DNA of 6,320 bases from JAHFJU01 sp964354865. GTDB lineage: Bacteria; Patescibacteriota; Gracilibacteria; UBA1369; UM-FILTER-53-11. Below, piece by piece: positions 1-5,530 of the stretch; the stretch's first letter is position 1, and the number at the start of each line of letters is the position of its first letter. Location: positions 1-6,320 of the forward strand of contig CAYHBN010000080.1 of assembly GCA_964354865.1 (NCBI GenBank). The letters are read 5' to 3'. The notes beneath the pieces are model-generated. The model was not told the DNA's origin. It ran no database searches and saw nothing but the letters and a program-made list of their open reading frames with translations. Made by a program: the position numbers and the translations under genes.

Positions 1-1
1 G

Positions 2-403
2 GGTGAAGTATTTGGCATTCCAGGAATTCGTGTCGATGGAAACGATGTACTTGCTGTATTAAAAGTGAGTGAACAAGCGGTGAAACGTGCTCGAAAAGGC
101 CAAGGGCCAACGCTGATTGAAACCATGACGTATCGTATGCGCGGCCACGTTGGTGCAATAGACTACGTAAAAGATTTACATGTAAACGATATTCGCGATG
201 TAAAAGAGCTCAACGCATGGAGAAAACGAGACCCGATCGCACTCTTCGAAAAAGTGCTCACTCAAAAAAATCATGTACCTCAATCGAAACTTGAAACTAT
301 TAAAAAAGCCTGTCTGCGCGAGGTAGAGGCATCATATACGTTCGCAATAAAAAGCCCGTATCCGAACGAAAAAGATTTTTCAAAATTTGTATACCCATCG
401 TAG
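2..403 (+). CDS. 2-oxoacid (pyruvate-type) dehydrogenase E1 component, alpha subunit, C-terminal part
   Basis: The open frame enters from the left edge and gives 133 residues to a TAG stop; the N-terminal part, including most of the thiamine-diphosphate site, lies outside. The visible part matches the end of the E1 alpha fold. A GIRVDGNDVLAV stretch near residues 9-20 is followed by SEQAVKRAR, GPTLIETMTYRMRGH near residues 36-50, and a late W-RKRDPIALFEKVL segment. In the family, this subunit with E1 beta decarboxylates a 2-oxoacid and passes the acyl group to lipoyl-E2 in the cytoplasm. The HVGAIDY form after RGH replaces the more usual GHS, which is also seen in acetoin/branched-chain type E1 enzymes, so substrate is not settled: pyruvate is likeliest, acetoin or branched-chain oxoacids are possible. 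No E1 beta or E2 gene follows; the next gene is an unrelated surface protein with its own promoter. If a complex operon exists it lies to the left. Family confidence is high, substrate moderate. Confidence 0.85.
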   Translation, partial: GEVFGIPGIRVDGNDVLAVLKVSEQAVKRARKGQGPTLIETMTYRMRGHVGAIDYVKDLHVNDIRDVKELNAWRKRDPIALFEKVLTQKNHVPQSKLETIKKACLREVEASYTFAIKSPYPNEKDFSKFVYPS

Positions 404-437
404 GTCGTAATTCGTGGATAGACGATGACATTGCACG

Positions 438-443
438 TATACT
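438..443 (+). promoter_or_regulatory. -10 box of SLH-protein gene, near-leaderless start
   Basis: TATACT lies 9 bases before the ATG at 453, in the 49-base gap after the E1 alpha gene. With a start point about 7 bases after the box, the mRNA would have only about 2-3 untranslated bases. No convincing -35 hexamer is seen at 16-18 bases upstream, and no Shine-Dalgarno site precedes the ATG. The call rests on the match and on the same spacing at three other genes in this window. Confidence 0.55.
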
Positions 444-452
444 GGCTTTGTT

Positions 453-1871
453 ATGAAAAAAAATCTCTGTAAAAAAGTAGCAGCGTGTATTGTGTTTAGC
501 CTAATACTCACTACCGCAATACCAAACGCCGTATTTGCCGAAAATCCAGCGACTCCAACAACGACTACCTCGCCAGCACCGATTTTTACCGATGTCTCAG
601 ACACAAATCCTCATTATGCGGCAATCGCACAAATGAAAAATGAAGGATTCATTAAAGGATACCAAGACGGATCATTCAAACCAAATGCTACCATCGCGCG
701 CGCAGAAGCATTGGCTATTTTGCTAAAAGTAGCAGGAATTCAAGCAGAGAAATCATCTACTAAATTACCTTTCTCAGACGTACACGAAGATAACTGGTTT
801 TATGCCAGCGTTCAAAAAGCAGTAGCACTTAAAAAAACAAAAGGATTTGAAGATGGCACCTTTAAGCCCTTAAATCCTGTAACAGTACCTGAAGCATTCG
901 CATTCACGTTCTCATTTTTAAATATTGATACCACGAGAACAGTCGTAGAAGGCGTTATTTACGAAGGACTCGATACAAAAGCGTGGTATGCGAAAACTAT
1001 GCAACACGCAAAAAATTCACTCATTCTCACTCCCACGCTTTTTAACACAGCCGGCGCAGGAACATTCAAAGCAGAGTACCAAATTACACGCGGAGAATTC
1101 GCCGAAATTGTGTACCGTACACGACTTGCAAAAGCAAAAGGCGGAGTATTAGATATAACAACAACCTGGACAACCACCGAAAATAAAGAAAACTTTTGGC
1201 AGCTCAAATTCCCCTCTTCGTGGAGTGTATTTAAAGGGAGTGCCAATAGCGTTTTGTGGAACAAAAAATCGTATCAAGCATTTTTTACGAGAATGTGGCC
1301 AACACAAGTGCGGCTTTCACTTTCAGTCGTAGATAATCCAGAAAACGTGGGTGCTGCAAATTACTTTGAAACGATTAAAACTGGTTACACTAATGAATAT
1401 GGAGCAGGAAAGGCACTCTTTATTCCAACAACCATAGAAGGCCGCAGCGCAATGAAAGTAGCAGTACCTGATGCACATATTCTCGACACCTATCTGTCGC
1501 TTCCCAACAGAAAATTTCTGGTCATGTATGGTGAATATGGATCGGCGCCAATTGGTGAATATTTAAAAAAAGAGCTCGAGCTCGTAATCGCTTCGTACCA
1601 TTATGTAGAGGCACCAAAAGTTGAGCCGAAGCCCCTACCTCCACTCGATGAACGACTTCAGACACTACGCGCAAAGGTTTTAGATAATGGAACCTGGAGC
1701 GAAGTTAAAGAGTTATTCCCCGACAAAAAACTGATTGATACCGATGGCATAGGTATTGGCACCGGACCGGTTGATTATTACTTTACCGCCGAGGGCAACT
1801 ACACCATTAAGCTCGAGCGCCGATCAGGAACTATTTTGAATATTAAAGAAGGGAGTACTTCTGCATTTTAA
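453..1871 (+). CDS. Secreted S-layer homology (SLH) domain protein
   Basis: A 472-residue exported protein. Residues 1-29 are a typical Sec signal peptide: Lys-rich start, hydrophobic core CIVFSLILTTAI, likely cleavage after AVFA. A Pro/Thr-rich linker (31-43) follows. Then come two clear SLH repeats at about 45-96 (FTDVSDTNPHY, GYQDGSFKPNATIARAEA) and 106-158 (FSDVHEDNWFY, GFEDGTFKPLNPVTVPEA). A degenerate third at about 172-226 has AWYAKTMQHAKN and ITRGEFAEIVYR. SLH triplets in known proteins bind secondary cell-wall polymers and anchor proteins to the surface. Residues about 240-385 form a W/F-rich beta region starting FWQLKFPSSW, reminiscent of PsbP-like folds but not assignable by eye. 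A Pro-rich hinge (389-398) leads to a short C-terminal domain with TWSEVKELFPDKK and a beta-rich end. The second repeat has VTVPEA where TRAEA is usual. A small lipoprotein gene follows 7 bases later and is probably co-transcribed. Likely an envelope protein; exact role unknown. Confidence 0.85.
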   Translation: MKKNLCKKVAACIVFSLILTTAIPNAVFAENPATPTTTTSPAPIFTDVSDTNPHYAAIAQMKNEGFIKGYQDGSFKPNATIARAEALAILLKVAGIQAEKSSTKLPFSDVHEDNWFYASVQKAVALKKTKGFEDGTFKPLNPVTVPEAFAFTFSFLNIDTTRTVVEGVIYEGLDTKAWYAKTMQHAKNSLILTPTLFNTAGAGTFKAEYQITRGEFAEIVYRTRLAKAKGGVLDITTTWTTTENKENFWQLKFPSSWSVFKGSANSVLWNKKSYQAFFTRMWPTQVRLSLSVVDNPENVGAANYFETIKTGYTNEYGAGKALFIPTTIEGRSAMKVAVPDAHILDTYLSLPNRKFLVMYGEYGSAPIGEYLKKELELVIASYHYVEAPKVEPKPLPPLDERLQTLRAKVLDNGTWSEVKELFPDKKLIDTDGIGIGTGPVDYYFTAEGNYTIKLERRSGTILNIKEGSTSAF

Positions 1872-1878
1872 TTTTTTT

Positions 1879-2067
1879 ATGCCAAAAAACAGCACATTTG
1901 TCGGTACCATAGCAATTATACTTATGCTGAGCGTACTACTTTATGGCTGCGGTGAGACTCAGAAAAAAAGAGAAAGAATCGAACGCGTTCCAACAAGCAC
2001 TGGGCCAACTGAACCGCCAAGTACGCTTGGGCCATCGGCCCCTCCGCCTGGAGCAATACAAAAATAG
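1879..2067 (+). CDS. Small Pro-rich lipoprotein (62 aa), probable
   Basis: A 62-residue ORF begins 7 bases after the SLH gene stop, on the same strand. Its N terminus is a short polar region (MPKNST), a hydrophobic stretch (VGTIAIILMLSVLLYG), then Cys24 in LLYGC, an acceptable lipobox. After cleavage and lipidation, the mature part would be only about 39 residues, charged at first (QKKRERIER) and then Pro/Ser/Thr-rich to the end. There is no globular domain, so it may act as a tether or small envelope factor. No Shine-Dalgarno site precedes the ATG, only a T-run, and translation may be coupled to the upstream gene. It ends 13 bases from the convergent gene at 2081. An overlapping frame at 1943-2158 has no signal and is taken as a shadow. 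The signal is convincing, the function unknown. Confidence 0.6.
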   Translation: MPKNSTFVGTIAIILMLSVLLYGCGETQKKRERIERVPTSTGPTEPPSTLGPSAPPPGAIQK

Positions 2068-2080
2068 CTATAATGCAAAT

Positions 2081-3025
2081 TTAGTTCGAAACTGCATCAA
2101 AAAAACGCTCCATAGAAAACGATTGAAGTCCGTTATTGCTCATAACGCAGACATCTAACGAAGGTGAAATTCGGTACACATAGGCAGTCTCTTCTCCTAA
2201 GGCAACTGTCTGCCCAAGAAAAAGACCGGTCTTCATAGCCATTTCCCACTGCTCTTTCAACGCAATATTCGTACTAAATTGATTAAACGAAAGCGCCGTT
2301 TGATCTTGTTCATGCATAAGCGTCGCGTAATCGGTATAAATCCTAGACTGCTCCCTATCGTTACACCATTCCTCAATCACAACCTTTGCCGCACAGTAAA
2401 AAGATTTTTCAGAAAAATCTCTTAATTGGGTCAAATCACTTATTACCATTTTTATTATTACATCGCGATCTTCGAGAAGTGCACTGCGCAATGTAGCATC
2501 TTCGGTTACAAAAGAACTCAACACGTCATCAACCGCGCGAGAGAAGACTGAATGAATAGTATACGAAACGAGTTCGCATTCCTCTGGACCGTGAGAATCT
2601 TCAAGCCCAACAAGCTGGAGCGTTAAATCTGGATTGAATCCACTCACCATATGAAGAGATCCTTTCACTACAACGCACACGGTATCAGAATCTATGGCGT
2701 TATAGGCATTTAACCGTAGCCAACGACCAAGAATATCATTAGTCATAAAATCATCAACATCGATTGGGGTAACTCCTCTCGCCTGTAGTGCTTTTTCATA
2801 AGCCGGATATTCACGCGCCATACACAGTTGGTATTTTATCGCGTTAGAAAAAATAATCCGAAATTGATCAGGAGTTTTTTCGTCATTTTTAAGATAATGA
2901 AACATGGCACGAACATCTTCGAAAATTTGGGCACGTTTTGCCTCAACTACTTTCTCAGACTCTGGACTCAATTGTAATTTCTGAGTCGTTTCTGCATACA
3001 GTGCTTCTAGATCAATTGTTGCCAT
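2081..3025 (-). CDS. Hypothetical soluble protein, 314 aa
   Basis: I do not recognise this protein. It has 314 residues, no signal peptide and no membrane segment. The N-terminal 90 residues look mostly helical and charged (EALYAETTQKLQLSPESEKVVEAKR, then AMFHYLKNDEKTPDQF). A middle region holds alternating hydrophobics (DTVCVVVKGSLHMV, LTLQLVGLEDS). A later part is acidic and helical (VDDVLSSFVTEDATLRSALLEDRD) and is followed by a C-terminal alpha/beta stretch. Cysteines are scattered (residues around 68, 117, 149, 212, 221, 298) with no CxxC metal motif, and I see no nucleotide-binding signature. The start at 3025 is supported by a near-consensus promoter whose -10 lies 8 bases upstream. 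It is divergent from the recombinase gene across 52 bases and convergent with the lipoprotein gene. That the frame is a real gene is supported by its length and its promoter. A cytoplasmic lineage-specific protein is the simplest reading. Confidence 0.75.
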   Translation of the reverse strand: MATIDLEALYAETTQKLQLSPESEKVVEAKRAQIFEDVRAMFHYLKNDEKTPDQFRIIFSNAIKYQLCMAREYPAYEKALQARGVTPIDVDDFMTNDILGRWLRLNAYNAIDSDTVCVVVKGSLHMVSGFNPDLTLQLVGLEDSHGPEECELVSYTIHSVFSRAVDDVLSSFVTEDATLRSALLEDRDVIIKMVISDLTQLRDFSEKSFYCAAKVVIEEWCNDREQSRIYTDYATLMHEQDQTALSFNQFSTNIALKEQWEMAMKTGLFLGQTVALGEETAYVYRISPSLDVCVMSNNGLQSFSMERFFDAVSN

Positions 3026-3033
3026 GGTCGCCT

Positions 3034-3061
3034 ATTATAGAACATAATAGCAGGAAGTCAA
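3034..3061 (-). promoter_or_regulatory. Promoter of the 314-aa gene, leaderless arrangement
   Basis: On the minus strand, TTGACT (3056-3061) and a perfect TATAAT (3034-3039) are separated by 16 bases. The -10 ends 8 bases before the ATG at 3025, so transcription should begin at or within 1-2 bases of the start codon. There is no room for a Shine-Dalgarno site. The -35 region lies next to the opposing -10 of the recombinase gene, so the two divergent promoters nearly touch and could compete for polymerase. Confidence 0.8.
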
Positions 3062-3062
3062 G

Positions 3063-3071
3063 TGCTATACT
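3063..3071 (+). promoter_or_regulatory. Extended -10 promoter of the recombinase gene, leaderless
   Basis: TGCTATACT is an extended -10 (TGn followed by TATACT at 3066-3071). The ATG at 3078 begins 6 bases after it, which places the predicted start point at the A of the start codon or one base beside it. No -35 match is seen at 3043-3048, as is usual for extended -10 promoters. Leaderless transcription follows from the geometry. Confidence 0.7.
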
Positions 3072-3077
3072 AGCGGT

Positions 3078-4091
3078 ATGCAACTTCACGAGCTTATCAC
3101 CCAGTTTCTCGAGTACTGCGAGATAGAAAAAAATCAGTCAATGAAGACTGTAGGGAACTACAATCATTATTTAAGAAGGTTTGAAGGATTTGTGCGTGAC
3201 ACTAAAGGCAAAGACATTGAAACGAGCGAGATTGATTTGCCGCTGGTACAGAGTTATAGAATTTTTTTGAATCGGTTAGATGGATCAGAAATTGGCAGGC
3301 CGCATGCGACGAAAACTGAAACATTGAGCGAGATGAATGCGAACACTGCACGACCGACGAGCCGTATGCACGAAGGACTAGGTAAAAAAACGCAGAACTA
3401 TCACATTATCGCACTGCGCGCATTCCTCAAATATCTGCTTAAAAACGACCACCCCACCCTTTCGCCAGAAAAAATCGAGTTATCGAAAATCCCAGAACGA
3501 ACGGTTGAATTTTTGTCGCGTGAAGAAGTTGAAGCTTTATTTAATGCCGTGCCAGCAGACTCACCTTCGTACTTGCGTGACATCTGCATTTTAGAAACCT
3601 TATTTTCTACAGGATTGCGCGTCAGCGAACTTGCCTCACTCAATAAAGCGCAGGTAGACCTCGTACGAAAAGAATTTATGGTGAGAGGAAAGGGCAAAAA
3701 ACCACGTATCGTTTTTTTAAGCGACAAAGCAGTTGAGCGAATCACCGCCTACATTCGCAGCCGCGACGACGCCTTCGAACCGCTGTTTATTAACGCCGGG
3801 CGTTCACGCATGTTACGCGGTGCACGCGACATTACAACCGGCGAAAACCGCAGACTGACAACGGTTTCAATTGATTCTATTGTTCACAAATACGCAATGC
3901 TTGCGGGCATTCGCAAAAAAGTCACTCCGCATACACTTCGCCACTCATTTGCGACAACGCTTTTACAGAACGGCGCCGACATTCGCGCCGTGCAAGAAAT
4001 GCTCGGGCACGCCTCGATTACCACCACTCAAATCTACACGCACCTCACGAACTCGAGGTTGCGTGAGGTGCATGAGAAGTTTCATAAATGA
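3078..4091 (+). CDS. Xer-type tyrosine recombinase, 337 aa
   Basis: A complete tyrosine recombinase. Residues 1-120 form the SAM-like DNA-binding domain (EKNQSMKTVGNYNHYLRRF, then TQNYHIIALRAFLKYL). Residues about 145-337 form the catalytic domain with all expected residues: Arg181 in STGLRVSEL, Lys205 in RGKGKKPR, His285 and Arg288 in TPHTLRHSF, His311 in LGHAS and the nucleophile Tyr320 in TTQIYTH. In the XerC/XerD family these cut and rejoin DNA through a 3'-phosphotyrosine to resolve chromosome dimers, with FtsK as a partner. It is longer than usual Xer proteins (about 300 aa) because of an insert at about 67-104 between the DNA-binding helices, and a smaller one near 241-262. No integrase-specific arm-binding domain, att repeats or phage genes are seen, so a housekeeping Xer fits better than a prophage integrase. 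XerC and XerD cannot be told apart by eye. It overlaps the convergent hydrolase gene by 10 bases. Confidence 0.9.
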   Translation: MQLHELITQFLEYCEIEKNQSMKTVGNYNHYLRRFEGFVRDTKGKDIETSEIDLPLVQSYRIFLNRLDGSEIGRPHATKTETLSEMNANTARPTSRMHEGLGKKTQNYHIIALRAFLKYLLKNDHPTLSPEKIELSKIPERTVEFLSREEVEALFNAVPADSPSYLRDICILETLFSTGLRVSELASLNKAQVDLVRKEFMVRGKGKKPRIVFLSDKAVERITAYIRSRDDAFEPLFINAGRSRMLRGARDITTGENRRLTTVSIDSIVHKYAMLAGIRKKVTPHTLRHSFATTLLQNGADIRAVQEMLGHASITTTQIYTHLTNSRLREVHEKFHK

Positions 4092-5143
4092 AAATATTTT
4101 TTTATACCCCCTAAATAATTCAATGCGGGAGATATCCCTAACCAAAACTGCCCTCTATCTAAGAGATACGGCGGATCAGTTAAAATACAAACCTCATCGC
4201 CGAGCGCCACCTTTCCACTATCGAGTGAGGATTGAGATTTCTGAAAAAAAACAACTGAATCTCTATCTACAATGACGGGACCAGAATTAGTATGAGCAAG
4301 GAGTGTACCAGCAGCAATCTCCTCTCCATTTTTATATACTCTTTCAAATGTAAATCCGGGAGAATATGGCACGTTTGTATGCGCATTATGCACATTAAAA
4401 TGAGTAACTCTATCTACCTCAGTTTCGTTAGGGATATCTCTTTTTTTAAGCTTTCCCAACTTATGCAATATTGAACAAAGCCCTGACGAAAGTTTTGGCG
4501 CAAGTTGAGGATCACCCAACCAACCACCTTCAACCGTTACTCCGAATCCCTTACCGACATCATTCACAAAAGAATCAGCGTACACAGGCTGTTTATCTGC
4601 AGGCAAAAGTCCCGTACCGCAGAGCAAATTATTAATTCCAAAATCAGCAAGCAAATCGACATTGTCTCCGTGAATAAAATCGGTCGGAGCAAGAATCATC
4701 GGATCACTCGGATTTATTGTCGCATGAATATCAAAAAGATAATCAGCCATCGATAAATGAGGAGCCAAAACTTTGTGAGCGTGCTTCGATTCATACGATG
4801 TTAATGCACTCGTTTTCCACGTCTCAAGAGCTTGCTTGACCTTCGCCCAAACCCTATTCATATCTTCATCAATGTATCTCACTCCTGCCTCATATGCCTG
4901 TGGATTTCCCATTATTCCTATCAATGATCCATTAATTTTACCTATGAGTGGCAAAATGTCTTTCAGAACATCAACCCCAATAACTTCGTTACCATGCTGA
5001 GCAGCCATCACGCATACATTATTAAATCCTTTGATATTCCAACCTCGGGTGTTACCCCAAATATATTCATTTCCAGACTGAGTACCAGAGAGTGAATATC
5101 TTGAGAATTCAGCCTTTAATTGCTCCAAATTTAATTTTTCCAT
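4082..5143 (-). CDS. Succinylglutamate desuccinylase/aspartoacylase (AstE/AspA) family zinc hydrolase, 353 aa
   Basis: A zinc-dependent amide hydrolase related to the M14 carboxypeptidases. Numbering from the ATG at 5143, the zinc ligands are His50 and Glu53 (AAQHGNE) and His140 (FDIHAT). GNPQAYEAGVRYIDEDMNRVW (about 79-99) is the family substrate-site segment, and Glu205 in VTVEGG is the likely catalytic acid/base. A C-terminal beta domain follows (about 250-353). Characterised relatives remove the acyl group from N-succinylglutamate or N-acetylaspartate; others act on different N-acyl compounds, so the substrate here is open. The frame stays open to a GTG at 5272, but the extra 43 codons would run through a terminator hairpin and look non-coding, so 5143 is chosen. 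There is no Shine-Dalgarno site and no -10 at leaderless distance. The gene is therefore probably expressed by readthrough of the leader region upstream, which has two terminators. Its stop lies inside the end of the recombinase gene. Confidence 0.88.
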   Translation of the reverse strand: MEKLNLEQLKAEFSRYSLSGTQSGNEYIWGNTRGWNIKGFNNVCVMAAQHGNEVIGVDVLKDILPLIGKINGSLIGIMGNPQAYEAGVRYIDEDMNRVWAKVKQALETWKTSALTSYESKHAHKVLAPHLSMADYLFDIHATINPSDPMILAPTDFIHGDNVDLLADFGINNLLCGTGLLPADKQPVYADSFVNDVGKGFGVTVEGGWLGDPQLAPKLSSGLCSILHKLGKLKKRDIPNETEVDRVTHFNVHNAHTNVPYSPGFTFERVYKNGEEIAAGTLLAHTNSGPVIVDRDSVVFFQKSQSSLDSGKVALGDEVCILTDPPYLLDRGQFWLGISPALNYLGGIKKYFHL

Positions 5144-5197
5144 ATATAATTCGTTAGTGATTTCTCGACATAAGCCGAGATGCCAAAATGGCGAAAT

Positions 5198-5220
5198 AAA
5201 AAAACCGGAACATGTTCCGG
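5198..5220 (-). terminator. Rho-independent terminator 2, upstream of the hydrolase gene
   Basis: On the minus strand the perfect palindrome CCGGAACATGTTCCGG (5205-5220) is followed at once by seven T (5198-5204). The hairpin would have a 6-bp stem and a 4-base loop. It sits before, not after, the hydrolase gene and 29 bases after leader ORF 2, the position expected of an attenuator. The 5' arm can also pair with 5275-5282. The same palindrome could in principle be an operator, but the T-run favours a terminator. Confidence 0.75.
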
Positions 5221-5249
5221 CGTGTAGGCTAAGCGAGTTGAGAACTAAT

Positions 5250-5348
5250 TCAGAGTCGCAATACAAAGACACGACGGAACATATGATGTAGATACAACAT
5301 GCGACGACGGAGCGTGAGAATAATGATGGTGAGAAGAATGGAATTCAT
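5250..5348 (-). CDS. Leader peptide 2 (32 aa), candidate
   Basis: A 32-codon ORF ends in TGA 29 bases before terminator 2. It begins MNSILLTIIILTL, continues with three Arg codons (14-16: CGT CGT CGC), then MLYLHHMFRRVFVLRL. Leu and Ile are abundant, and Arg occurs six times. Codons 23-25 contain ATGTTCCG, which can pair exactly with the 5' arm of the next hairpin. The 18 bases between the Arg run and that segment suit a stalled ribosome leaving the segment free. No Shine-Dalgarno site is present. Too short to prove by itself as coding; another frame is His-rich (HEFHSSHHHYSH) but has no good start. The call rests on layout and on its resemblance to leader 1. Confidence 0.45.
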   Translation of the reverse strand: MNSILLTIIILTLRRRMLYLHHMFRRVFVLRL

Positions 5349-5353
5349 GTTGA

Positions 5354-5359
5354 TTGATA
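5354..5359 (-). promoter_or_regulatory. Weak -10-like site before leader ORF 2
   Basis: TATCAA on the minus strand lies 5 bases before the leader 2 ATG, with a 4 of 6 match to TATAAT and no credible -35. It could give leader 2 its own transcript, but readthrough from attenuator 1 is equally possible. Confidence 0.2.
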
Positions 5360-5428
5360 CTGGGCGAGCACACGGTTGCCGTTCAGGCGGCACGTCGATT
5401 CTTAGAAAGGAGACGCAGAGCGCGAGGA

Positions 5429-5464
5429 GGGATTCAGATCCCCGCTTAGCGGGGTCTGAATCCC
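5429..5464. repeat. Long inverted repeat (17/16-base arms, 3-base loop)
   Basis: GGGATTCAGATCCCCGC (5429-5445), loop TTA, then GCGGGGTCTGAATCCC (5449-5464) pair along the whole arm except for one bulged A. It is the most stable hairpin in the window and lacks a T-run on either strand, so it is not an ordinary terminator. It sits between terminator 1 and leader ORF 2. It may be a dispersed palindromic element or an RNA stabiliser or processing site; copies elsewhere cannot be tested here. Confidence 0.7.
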
Positions 5465-5476
5465 GAACGAGCTTAC

Positions 5477-5503
5477 AAAAAAAGCCCGCTTTTAATGGCG
5501 GGC
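5477..5503 (-). terminator. Rho-independent terminator 1
   Basis: On the minus strand GCCCGC (5498-5503), an 8-base loop and GCGGGC (5484-5489) are followed by seven T (5477-5483). It lies 27 bases after the stop of leader ORF 1. On the plus strand, the same hairpin is followed only by a poor T stretch. Its 5' arm CCCGCCAT can alternatively pair with a segment inside leader 1. Confidence 0.8.
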
Positions 5504-5530
5504 CCGTGTTTATTGAGAAATATTTTTATC

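Larger units (their letters stand above)
5198..5348 (-). promoter_or_regulatory. Candidate transcription attenuator 2
   Basis: Minus-strand segment 2 (ATGTTCCG, 5275-5282) lies inside leader ORF 2 and is perfectly complementary over 8 bases to terminator segment 3 (CGGAACAT, 5212-5219). Pairing 2:3 would prevent the CCGGAA/TTCCGG terminator stem. A strong segment 1 able to sequester segment 2 is not found; only ACAT/ATGT, 4 bp, is available. When a ribosome reaches the stop codon it would barely cover segment 2, so this unit fits the textbook scheme less well than attenuator 1. Confidence 0.5.

Noticed and set aside
2069..2074. Perfect TATAAT on the plus strand
   Set aside because: No -35 and no supported plus-strand gene follows; it overlaps the gap between two convergent genes in an AT-rich stretch.
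1943..2158. 71-codon plus-strand ORF overlapping the lipoprotein gene
   Set aside because: It covers the ends of two better supported genes, and the peptide has no signal or domain.
3078..4091. Prophage or integrative element marked by the tyrosine recombinase
   Set aside because: There are no flanking direct repeats, tRNA gene, excisionase or phage genes, and the neighbours are ordinary chromosomal genes.
4292..4756. Plus-strand ORFs within the hydrolase gene
   Set aside because: Antisense shadows of a strongly supported zinc hydrolase; their peptides show no domains.
5144..5272. N-terminal extension of the hydrolase to a GTG at 5272
   Set aside because: The extra 43 codons run through a perfect terminator hairpin and T-run and overlap the end of leader ORF 2; the peptide is unlike the family N terminus. 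The ATG at 5143 is preferred.
5220..5380. His-rich frame (HEFHSSHHHYSH) as a histidine leader peptide
   Set aside because: It overlaps leader ORF 2 in another frame, has no ATG start, only a distant GTG, and the His run is not placed better relative to the antiterminator segment. Not excluded, but weaker.
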